From assembly GCF_016107655.1 (NCBI RefSeq), contig NZ_JABASX010000011.1, positions 123,776-187,775 of the forward strand: a stretch of DNA of 64,000 nt, written 5' to 3'. The notes beneath the pieces are model-generated. The model was not told the origin of the DNA and ran no database searches. It saw nothing but the letters and a program-made list of their open reading frames with translations. A program made the position numbers and the translations under genes. Below are positions 41,727-48,970 of the stretch, in pieces (position 1 is the first letter of the stretch; every line of letters begins with the position of its first letter). Source of the stretch: Brevibacterium antiquum. GTDB lineage: Bacteria; Actinomycetota; Actinomycetes; Actinomycetales; Brevibacteriaceae.

Positions 41727-43429
41727 GTCAGGTCCTTCTTCTCGTGCGAACTCTGTGTCGACTCATGCGAACTCTGTGTCTGCCGGACCGCACCCAGCAT
41801 GTCCGTGGCCGCGCGGGAATCCTCGGTGATGTGGATGAGGGTGGGTCCGGCGAAGTCCTCGGCCTGCTGCAGTGCCGTCGCCAGCTGCTCCTGGGTCTCG
41901 ACGTGGAGACCGCGAGCGCCCATCGACTGAGCCAAGGCCGGGAAGTCGGGGCCCAGCAGAGCCACTCCCGCAGGGGTATCGCCGCGATCGGCCATCTCGT
42001 TGCGGATCTCCCCGTACCCGCCGTTGTCGACGATGATGAGTGACAGTGATACTCGCGCCTGCACTGCCGCAGCGAGTTCGGCGATCGTGAACATCGCTCC
42101 CCCGTCGCCCTCGATCGCCACGACCCTGGCTCCGGGCACGGCGAGTTTCGCACCGATTCCCGCGGGCAGGCCGTATCCCAGGGTTCCGGCGCCTGCCGGG
42201 TAGAGGAAGCGGTCACCTCGGCGTGCCATCCATCCGGTCTGCACACCGTAGTAGCAGCACATCGTGGAATCCGCGGCGACGATGACAGGTGAGGCCGCCG
42301 AGGTGGTGTAGTCGTTGAGCCCGCCGCACAGCTGTGCCCAGGGTGCTCCTTCATCCTTGGCTGCGGCCGTGATCGTGTCCTGCCAGCCGCGCAGCCACTC
42401 GACTGCTGCCTGTGAGCGGCTGGTCGACCTGGTCTGGTGCAGCTGGTGCGTCAATGCGATCGTCGCGTCCGTGGCATCGGCTGGGATGGGGTGGGTGACG
42501 CGGGCGTTGCGCAGCATCTGCACCTCGTCGAGGTCGATGCGCACAACCGTGTGCGGCAGCGGCATCGGTTCGGGCCAGAAATCGCTGGGAGCCAGTTCAG
42601 TGCCGATGGCCACCACAGCATCGGCAGCACTGAGCACCTCCGGCAGAACTTCGAGGACACCGATGGCGCCGAGGTTGTTCTCGAACTCATCGTCGATCGT
42701 GCCCTTCGCGTTCGAGGACAGGATGACCCCGGCCCCGAGCACCCGGGAAAGCTCTTCGATCTCGACTCCGGCGCTGCGGGCCCCGGCCCCGACGACGAGG
42801 AGGGGACGCTGGGAGTCTGCCAGCGCCTCGGCGGCGGAATTGACTGCTGAGGGCTCGGGGCTCGGATGGGGACGGGCCACCGCAGGATGGGCCCAGCCGG
42901 GACCAGCGGCCTCGATGAGGTCGAGTGGGATCTCGATGTAGGCGGGGCGAGCGCGCCCGGTGCGCATGCGCGACAGGGCCTGTCCGACTGCTAGGGACAC
43001 CTCACCGGGGCTTGTCACCCGATGGCTGTCACCGAGGACTGCTTCGATCGCCTGGCTCTGGTTGCGCACCTCGTGGAGGAGTCCGTTGCCACGTCCGGGG
43101 TGGGCCAGCGGCATACCGGGGCTGATGAGCAGGACCGGGACCGAATCGGTGAAGGACTGCAGCAGTGCGGTCAGCGCATTGAACACCGCCGGTCCCGTCG
43201 TTGTGACGACGACCTGCACCTCGCCGGTGACGCGGGCCGCGCCGTCGGCCATGTATCCGGCTCCCTGTTCATGGCGCGGTGAGACGATGTCGATGCCCTC
43301 GGCGGCCAGCTGTGCGAAGATCTCGAGATTGTGGGTCCCGGGGATCCCGTAGACTCGCGTGATTCTCTCGGCTCTCAGTGCCCGGGCCAGGTGCGCACCG
43401 CCGGTGATCTCTGCCTGTTCCTCTGTCAT
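41723..43429 (-). CDS. ThDP-dependent 2-oxo-acid decarboxylase-like enzyme
   Basis: The 568-residue protein has the three-domain acetolactate synthase/decarboxylase fold. The ThDP-activating glutamate is in SPRHEQGAGYMADG near residue 55, and the diphosphate motif is EGDGGAMFTIAEL...IIVDNGGYGEIRNE near residue 440. The pattern YGIPGTHNLEIF...RHEQGAG recalls 5-guanidino-2-oxopentanoate decarboxylase (AruI) and benzoylformate decarboxylase rather than valine-pathway acetolactate synthase, which is usually next to ilvN. It overlaps both neighbours by 4 bp, so is tightly coupled. The last residues (TQSSHESTQSSHEKK) come from a 21-bp repeat. Substrate is inferred from context. Confidence 0.8.
   Translation of the reverse strand: MTEEQAEITGGAHLARALRAERITRVYGIPGTHNLEIFAQLAAEGIDIVSPRHEQGAGYMADGAARVTGEVQVVVTTTGPAVFNALTALLQSFTDSVPVLLISPGMPLAHPGRGNGLLHEVRNQSQAIEAVLGDSHRVTSPGEVSLAVGQALSRMRTGRARPAYIEIPLDLIEAAGPGWAHPAVARPHPSPEPSAVNSAAEALADSQRPLLVVGAGARSAGVEIEELSRVLGAGVILSSNAKGTIDDEFENNLGAIGVLEVLPEVLSAADAVVAIGTELAPSDFWPEPMPLPHTVVRIDLDEVQMLRNARVTHPIPADATDATIALTHQLHQTRSTSRSQAAVEWLRGWQDTITAAAKDEGAPWAQLCGGLNDYTTSAASPVIVAADSTMCCYYGVQTGWMARRGDRFLYPAGAGTLGYGLPAGIGAKLAVPGARVVAIEGDGGAMFTIAELAAAVQARVSLSLIIVDNGGYGEIRNEMADRGDTPAGVALLGPDFPALAQSMGARGLHVETQEQLATALQQAEDFAGPTLIHITEDSRAATDMLGAVRQTQSSHESTQSSHEKKDLT
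41741..41782 (-). repeat. Two 21-bp repeats encoding the C-terminus of the ThDP enzyme
   Basis: Units at 41741-41761 and 41762-41782 share CTCNTGCGAACTCTGTGTC and encode the peptide repeat TQSSHES-TQSSHEK just before the stop. Confidence 0.75.
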
Positions 43430-45552
43430 CGTGACTCCTTGTCGGGAATGTCGGTGCTGCCGGCGTTATGATTGCCGCTGTCGTAGTCGGTGCTGCTGTC
43501 GTCATCGGTACTGCCATCGTCTTCCTCGTCTCGGTTGGTCACGACGAGCGCATCGACGGCGAGCGCTCCATCGGGGGTGACGCGCACCGGGTTGATCTCG
43601 ACCTCTTGGATCTCGTTGCTGCCAGCGATCAGACGGGAGACCGAGACGATGATCTCGGCCAGTTCGTCAAGGTCCGCCGGACGCCGTCCACGCCACCCGG
43701 TGAGCAGCCGATAGCATGTCAGCCGCGACACCATCTCAAGTGCTTCCGCATGCGTCACTGGTGCCAGCTCGAGCCAAGTGTCGCCGTAGAGTTCGGTCTC
43801 GGTTCCTCCGGCTCCCACCATCACGATGGGCCCGAAGTTCTCGTCCTGTCGGCCACCGACGAGGATTTCGACGGCCTCACCGCGGGTGTCCATCTCCTCG
43901 ACGATGTACTCGCCCTCGCCGAGGCGGGCCACCATCTCCGTATAGGCGTGTTCGAGGGCTGTGGCATCGCTGAGGCCCAGCGCGATCGCCCCGAGTTCCG
44001 TTTTGTGTGCGGGCCAACCGGCTTTGAGCACGAACGGCGGAGTCAGGTCCGAACCGGCCATCGTCTCGGCGAGTTCGGTTCCGCGCCTCACGGTCAGAGC
44101 CTGCGGCACCGGCACCCCAGCTGCCGAGATCGTGTCCCGCGCCGCCGTGTAGCCGGTCCCCCAGGGGGTGACCGGACCCGAGCGTTCCAGAGCTTCGGTG
44201 ATGCGCCCGGCGTGTGAGGCGTAGAAGCTTGCTCCGGCGACAACGCGCATGACCGATTCGATCGAGGTGTAGGCGGGTATCGAGTTCTCCCACAGTGCGG
44301 CGACGGCGGGCGAATCGGCGCTCATCGAGTGGACGATGAGCGGCTTGCGGTGCGAGCGTACGGTTTCGCCCAGCTGCCCCACCTCGGCCAGTTCTGCCTC
44401 GAGGAGAGCGGGGATGTCCTCGCCGTAGCAGCCGAAGTATCCGCTGAGGATGACTGAGTCGATCGACTCATCGGCGAGGAGCTCAGCGACGAGACGCGAG
44501 TGCACCGACAGGTCGGCTTCCCCCGCCCCGTCGAGGTCGATCGGGTTGTCGATGTGCCCGGCCTGCGGGAGATGGGCTTCGACGCGGGCTCGGGTGGCGG
44601 CGTCGAGGACGTTGACGCGCAGTCCGTGGGATTCGGCTCGGTCTGCCGCGATCGCGCCCTGTCCGCCGGAGTCGGAGATGATGGCGATCCGCTTCCCTGC
44701 GGGCAGCCACGAGGTGGCGAGGAAACCGGCGAGTTCGACCGCCTCACCGGGTGTAGAGAGTCGGATCGCACCGGCGGCGCGGCAGGCGGCATCGACCGTG
44801 TCCATCGCCGAGGTGAGTGATCCGGTGTGCGATTTCGCGAGCCTGGCGCCGGCGTCCGATTGGCCCGTGGTGAGGATCATCGTGGGTTTTCCGGCCGCGC
44901 GCAGTGCCTGCATGGCCGAGACCAGGGCACTGCCGCCGGTGAAGGATTCGAGGTAGAGAACGACCTGTGTGGTGTCGGCATCGTCGACGAGGGTGTTCAA
45001 GATCTCTGCTGCCCGGACGTCGGACTGTCCGCCGATGGAGGCGAAACGTGAGATTCCGAGTCCGCTGCGCGCTGAGAGGGTGGCGATCTCCGTTCCCAAT
45101 TGACCGCTCTGCGTCACCACGGCCAGCGAGCCTGGGGTGAAGTTCCCCCAGGCCAGAAGGAGGTCGTTGCCCGAATCGACGACGCCCAAGGATGAGGGCC
45201 CGATGAGACGTGCGCCCGCAGACACGATGCGCTCTGCCAGGTCGGCGGCGCCGGGAACCCTGGACGAGATAATGAGGAAGGCCGTCACGCCAGCGGCAAG
45301 CGCCTCGCCCACCACGGCCGGAACCCCCGTGCCTGGGATCGATATGACCAGAAGTTCCGGGGTCTCCGGCAGGTCAGCGAAACTCGCGAACGTGGGCTCG
45401 GACTGGATGGAGGCGACTCGGGAATTGATGAGGTAGACCCGACGCCTGCCGGTGCCTTGCAGCGCACCTGCTGAGAGCCAGAACCCCCATTTCGCCGGGT
45501 CGTTCGAGGCTCCGAGGATGGCGACGCTGCCGGGGTCGAAGAACCGGTTCAT
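43426..45552 (-). CDS. ADP-forming acetate-CoA ligase family (acyl-CoA synthetase)
   Basis: The 708-residue single-chain enzyme fuses the CoA-binding/CoA-ligase halves (residues 1-470) with an ATP-grasp beta part (residues 480-690). The CoA-binding start FFDPGSVAILGASNDPAKWG, the phosphohistidine loop AKSHTGSL near residue 245, and the ATP-grasp start FVLKAGWPAHKTELGAIALGL are present. It interconverts acyl-CoA, ADP and phosphate with acid, CoA and ATP. The acidic tail (DDGSTDDDSSTDYDSG) is low complexity and repeat-encoded. It overlaps the ThDP gene by 4 bp and lies 4 bp after the dehydrogenase. Confidence 0.88.
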   Translation of the reverse strand: MNRFFDPGSVAILGASNDPAKWGFWLSAGALQGTGRRRVYLINSRVASIQSEPTFASFADLPETPELLVISIPGTGVPAVVGEALAAGVTAFLIISSRVPGAADLAERIVSAGARLIGPSSLGVVDSGNDLLLAWGNFTPGSLAVVTQSGQLGTEIATLSARSGLGISRFASIGGQSDVRAAEILNTLVDDADTTQVVLYLESFTGGSALVSAMQALRAAGKPTMILTTGQSDAGARLAKSHTGSLTSAMDTVDAACRAAGAIRLSTPGEAVELAGFLATSWLPAGKRIAIISDSGGQGAIAADRAESHGLRVNVLDAATRARVEAHLPQAGHIDNPIDLDGAGEADLSVHSRLVAELLADESIDSVILSGYFGCYGEDIPALLEAELAEVGQLGETVRSHRKPLIVHSMSADSPAVAALWENSIPAYTSIESVMRVVAGASFYASHAGRITEALERSGPVTPWGTGYTAARDTISAAGVPVPQALTVRRGTELAETMAGSDLTPPFVLKAGWPAHKTELGAIALGLSDATALEHAYTEMVARLGEGEYIVEEMDTRGEAVEILVGGRQDENFGPIVMVGAGGTETELYGDTWLELAPVTHAEALEMVSRLTCYRLLTGWRGRRPADLDELAEIIVSVSRLIAGSNEIQEVEINPVRVTPDGALAVDALVVTNRDEEDDGSTDDDSSTDYDSGNHNAGSTDIPDKESR
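43478..43513 (-). repeat. Two 18-bp repeats encoding the ligase acidic tail
   Basis: CTGTCGTAGTCGGTGCTG (43478-43495) and CTGTCGTCATCGGTACTG (43496-43513) are 18-bp tandem units near the 3' end of the CoA ligase gene, coding for STDYDS and STDDDS. Confidence 0.65.
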
Positions 45553-45556
45553 GGTT

Positions 45557-46780
45557 CTAGCGATCTGCCATCGCGTCGGTCGACTGCTCAGTGGCCCCGG
45601 GTTCGGAGCCTAAGACCCTGGGCCCAGACGCGGACCGGAGCACCTCGAGGTTCGCGTCGACCCTCGCCTGCGCTGCCTGCCTGGGGGTGATGTGCTGCCG
45701 GCCGGCCTCGCCCAGCACTTGTGTCGTGAGTTCGCGCAGAGTCTTCGTCACGATCGACCTGCTGGTCTCCCAGCTGCCATCGACATCACCGAACGTCACC
45801 CACCACCACCATGCATTCGTTGCAGAGTTCGCCAGGAAGTCGGGAACGACTGTGACACCGCGAGCCTGCAGACGGTCTTCGGCCTCAGGCAGGACGGGCA
45901 TGTTCGCCGCCTCGACGATGAGCCCGGCGGTGATGGTCTCGCAGTTCTCAGGCGTGATCGCGTAGCTGACAGCGGCGGGGACCAGCACATCACAGTCGGC
46001 GGCCAGCCAGTCTCCACGGTCACCGTCGACGTCCTCGGGCCGCAGTGCGGCCCGGTCGATGCCGCCGAAGGGATCCCGTGTCGCCAGCAGGGCCTCGACG
46101 TCGAGGCCGGCCGAGTTGGACACGAACCCATCTGCATCGGCGATTCCGACGATGCTCACCCCCGCCTCGGCGAGGAACCGGGCGGTTGCCCCGCCCATCG
46201 ATCCGAATCCTTGGATCACTGCGCTCGCAGCTGCAGGGTCTTGCCCGTTGGCTTCGAGAGCGGCGATCACCGAGCTGGCCACTCCGAGTCCGCCGACGAG
46301 TTCGTCCTGTCCCACACCGTCGACAATCGTGGAGAAAGCCGTCGCGGCTCGCGCTGTGGCGGCTTGCGGGTCTGTGAGCAGTTTCTCGACGGCTGCCAGC
46401 CCGCTTCCGAGCTCACGTTGTGCGAGGATGTCGTCGATATCGCTCTGGCGCACGCCCAGGTCCTCGCCGAGGGCCCAATAGGCGCACATGATCGGGTTCA
46501 CGTCGACGAGGAAGCGTTCGAGGATGTCTCTGGCTCCGGGGGCACGTGGGTCGAAGTCGATGCCGCCCTTCGCACCACCGACGGGAATGTAGTGCCGGCC
46601 CGGCCGCAGATGGATCGCCTCCTTGCGCGTCATCCCCTGAGCCAGGCCCCGCACCTCCTCGAGAGTGCACCCCTGACGCATTCTCAGTCCGCCCGAGGCT
46701 GTTCCCCTCACCAGCGTGTCGATGACGACGAATCCGTGTGCTCCGGTGATCGGATCCTGCCAGGTGATGTCCATGAACAT
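45557..46780 (-). CDS. Glu/Leu/Phe/Val dehydrogenase
   Basis: The 407-residue enzyme oxidatively deaminates a hydrophobic or acidic amino acid to the 2-oxo acid. The catalytic lysine loop PVGGAKGGIDFDP and the Rossmann motif VIQGFGSMGGATARFLAEAG are present. The very tryptophan-rich NAWWWWVTFGD segment is in the C-terminal half. Size (about 407) exceeds leucine dehydrogenase (about 365), nearer to glutamate dehydrogenase-like enzymes. ATG 46780 has GGGAG 4 nt upstream; the open frame upstream overlaps the TetR gene and lacks homology. It is the first gene of the operon and is controlled by the palindrome at 46799-46816. Confidence 0.85.
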   Translation of the reverse strand: MFMDITWQDPITGAHGFVVIDTLVRGTASGGLRMRQGCTLEEVRGLAQGMTRKEAIHLRPGRHYIPVGGAKGGIDFDPRAPGARDILERFLVDVNPIMCAYWALGEDLGVRQSDIDDILAQRELGSGLAAVEKLLTDPQAATARAATAFSTIVDGVGQDELVGGLGVASSVIAALEANGQDPAAASAVIQGFGSMGGATARFLAEAGVSIVGIADADGFVSNSAGLDVEALLATRDPFGGIDRAALRPEDVDGDRGDWLAADCDVLVPAAVSYAITPENCETITAGLIVEAANMPVLPEAEDRLQARGVTVVPDFLANSATNAWWWWVTFGDVDGSWETSRSIVTKTLRELTTQVLGEAGRQHITPRQAAQARVDANLEVLRSASGPRVLGSEPGATEQSTDAMADR

Positions 46781-46798
46781 GTCGCTCCCAAGGGTTTT

Positions 46799-46816
46799 AC
46801 TGAATCGCTGTTCAGT
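46799..46816. promoter_or_regulatory. Operator palindrome before the amino acid dehydrogenase operon
   Basis: ACTGAA-N6-TTCAGT (46799-46816) is a perfect 6-bp inverted repeat 18 bp before the dehydrogenase start, in the 106-bp gap after the TetR gene. It suits a TetR dimer and is the probable control site of the four-gene operon. Confidence 0.6.
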
Positions 46817-46886
46817 TAGCTTCAGACCACCAGTCTGACCGTCGGAGGACTCCCGCGTCAAGAGCGACTGGGCAAGAATTTCGGGT

Positions 46887-47528
46887 TCATTCCAATTCGC
46901 GTGCGACGAAGGCATCGACCCAGCTGGACAGGGTCTCAGGCGACACAGATTCGGGGTTGAAAATGAGTTGGACTGCGAGCCCGTCGAGGTACGCGAGGAT
47001 CCTCGTGGCGCAGTCATCGGCCATCTCTGAAACGGTGGTGCCGGTGGGCCCGTTCGCCGACGCTTCAGTGACTTCTCGAGCGTGGCTGAATCGGAATTCC
47101 TGCACCTCGAGTCCAGCGACGATGAGCTCGGACAGTATTGTCTTCCACTCTCGGTCGAGGATGGAAAACGTCGACTTCACCCCATCGTCGAAGAGTCCGG
47201 CAGACCACCCGTCGATCCAGATCTTCCAGCTCCTCGTCGAGCCTGTCGGCATGTACCACTGGACGACGTCTCTGAGCCGCTGCGCTGCCGGCTTCCGTGT
47301 CGCGGCGAGTCGACGCGCGCGATAGAGGTCGTTCTCCCCGGCATGTGCGAAGGCTGCGGCGACGAGTGCCTCCTTCGTCACGAAGTGGTAGATGACTAGG
47401 CTCGGGCTCAGCCCCAGCCGTGCGGCGACATCGGCGACTCGGAGGGTGCGCAGGCCGGTGCTCTCGATCTCCTCCACGGTCGCAGCCAGGATCTCCTCCC
47501 GACGCACCGATGCGCTCTTTCGCGACAT
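46887..47528 (-). CDS. TetR-family regulator (BetI-like)
   Basis: The 213-residue protein starts MSRKSASVRREEILAATVEE, with the TetR helix-turn-helix VADVAARLGLSPSLVIYHFVTKE at residues 30-55 and a BetI-type ligand domain. ATG 47528 follows GGGGGGAGAG; the GTG six codons upstream lies within that site. It precedes the amino acid/acyl-CoA operon on the same strand. Two palindromes, one before its own start (47554-47590) and one before the dehydrogenase (46799-46816), suggest it controls both itself and the operon, though the two palindromes are not identical in sequence. Confidence 0.82.
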   Translation of the reverse strand: MSRKSASVRREEILAATVEEIESTGLRTLRVADVAARLGLSPSLVIYHFVTKEALVAAAFAHAGENDLYRARRLAATRKPAAQRLRDVVQWYMPTGSTRSWKIWIDGWSAGLFDDGVKSTFSILDREWKTILSELIVAGLEVQEFRFSHAREVTEASANGPTGTTVSEMADDCATRILAYLDGLAVQLIFNPESVSPETLSSWVDAFVARELE

Positions 47529-47553
47529 GAATCTCTCCCCCCACACAGACAGA

Positions 47554-47590
47554 AATGGCTATACAACAAGAATCTTGTTGTACAGCCATT
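47554..47590. promoter_or_regulatory. Long palindrome upstream of the TetR gene
   Basis: AATGGCTATACAACAAG (47554-47570) and CTTGTTGTACAGCCATT (47574-47590) form a 17-bp inverted repeat with a 3-nt spacer and one A-C mismatch. It begins 26 bp before the TetR start. It may be the TetR operator, or a terminator for the upstream peptidase transcript. Confidence 0.6.
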
Positions 47591-47648
47591 CTAGATGCTC
47601 ATGGTTCGGGGCCTGCGGGCATCGCCTCAGGCTGGCGTCATCTCAACC

Positions 47649-48908
47649 TCAGCGCAGGACGACGTCGGCCTGTGGTCCCACGAGCGACAGCGACTTCGGG
47701 CGACTCATGAGGTCTCCTGCCATCGTCGACACCTGCTCAGCCGTGACCGACCGGACGCGTTCGATGAGGTCGAGCGGAGATTCGAGTGGGATTCCGAAGA
47801 TCTCCGAGCGGGCCAGTCGATTCATCCGTGCGGCCGAGGATTCGAGTCCGAGGACCATCGAACCCGAGAGCTGGGAGACGATCGCGTCCAGCTCGGTGCG
47901 ACTTGGCACCTCCTGCGCCAGACGATCCCATTCGGCCAGTGCCAGGTCGACGACGGCCTGCCCGTTCTCCGGTGTGCAGCCGGCGTAGATGCCGAACGTT
48001 CCGAAGTCGGTGAACTGGCTCGCCATGCAGTTAACGGCGTAGGCGAGACCGCGTTGTTCGCGCACGCTCTGGAAGAGTCGGGAGGACATTCCTCCGCCGA
48101 GCATCGTCAGCAGCACCGAATAGACGAAGCGATCCGGATGGCCCTCTTCCAGACCCTCGCAGCCGAGCAGGATTCCCAGCTGTTCGGTGTCTTTGACCGT
48201 GTGTGAGCGACCCGAACGGAACGTCGGCACCTCACGTGCGCTGCGGTCGGGCACCCGGCCTGCTGTCGCGGCGGGGCTGTCCCAGGTGTGTGAGCCGGCC
48301 TGTGAGCCGACACCGGCCTGAGCCAATGCGTCATCGACCATGCCCAGGACTTCGTCGTGGGTGGCACCGCCGGCGGCGGCGATGACCAGGCGCGGGGGCA
48401 CATAGGTCGTCGAGTGGTGTTCGAGGAGTGTGTGATGGCCCAGCACGCGGATCTGGTCCTTCGTCGCGCCGACCGGACGTGCCAATGGGTGGTCGCCGAA
48501 GATGAGCTCGTCGAAGTCATCGAAGAGGACGTCGCCGGGATCGTCGGCGGACATCGCCAGCTCTTCGATGATGACGCCGCGTTCGCGCTCGAACTCCTCG
48601 GCGTCCAGGTTCGAGTTCGAGACCATGTCGACGAGCAGCGAGGTGATGTCCGACAGGTCCGTGACCAGGCAGCGCGAGTAGTAGCAGGTGAGTTCCTTGG
48701 CCGTGATGGCGTTGGAGTCTCCCCCGGTCCGGTCGAAGGCTGCCGCGATCGTCTTCGCGTCCTTCGTCGACGTTCCCTTGAAGAGCATGTGTTCGAGGAA
48801 ATGGGTCGATCCGGCGGTCTCGGTCGATTCGTCACGCGAACCTGCCGCGACCCAGATGCCGATGGTCTCCGACGCCAGTCCGGGCATGTGTTCGGTGGTC
48901 ACTGTCAA
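47649..48908 (-). CDS. M16-family zinc metallopeptidase
   Basis: The enzyme is an M16 peptidase of the PqqL/mitochondrial-processing type, with the zinc motif HFLEH and a downstream glutamate about 77 residues on. Relatives (M. tuberculosis Rv2782c) are encoded next to pnp, as here. A TTG at 48908 is the first standard start (419 residues), but family-typical residues (SRVDRSVLPGGLTV) continue upstream to 48974, where a CTG overlaps the pnp stop, so the protein is probably about 441 residues. The missing piece contains the first beta strand; the catalytic site is unaffected. Confidence 0.88.
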   Translation of the reverse strand: MTVTTEHMPGLASETIGIWVAAGSRDESTETAGSTHFLEHMLFKGTSTKDAKTIAAAFDRTGGDSNAITAKELTCYYSRCLVTDLSDITSLLVDMVSNSNLDAEEFERERGVIIEELAMSADDPGDVLFDDFDELIFGDHPLARPVGATKDQIRVLGHHTLLEHHSTTYVPPRLVIAAAGGATHDEVLGMVDDALAQAGVGSQAGSHTWDSPAATAGRVPDRSAREVPTFRSGRSHTVKDTEQLGILLGCEGLEEGHPDRFVYSVLLTMLGGGMSSRLFQSVREQRGLAYAVNCMASQFTDFGTFGIYAGCTPENGQAVVDLALAEWDRLAQEVPSRTELDAIVSQLSGSMVLGLESSAARMNRLARSEIFGIPLESPLDLIERVRSVTAEQVSTMAGDLMSRPKSLSLVGPQADVVLR

Positions 48909-48910
48909 AC

Positions 48911-48954
48911 CACCGGGGAGGACAGACCGATCGACTCGGCTGCCCTCCCCGGTG
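48911..48954 (-). terminator. 15-bp hairpin between pnp and the M16 peptidase
   Basis: CACCGGGGAGGACAG (48911-48925) pairs with CTGCCCTCCCCGGTG (48940-48954) with one mismatch and a 14-nt loop. It lies in the 62-bp gap after the pnp stop and could attenuate transcription into the peptidase gene, but the same bases appear to encode the peptidase N-terminus. Confidence 0.6.
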
Positions 48955-48970
48955 TGAGAATCTCCCCGTA

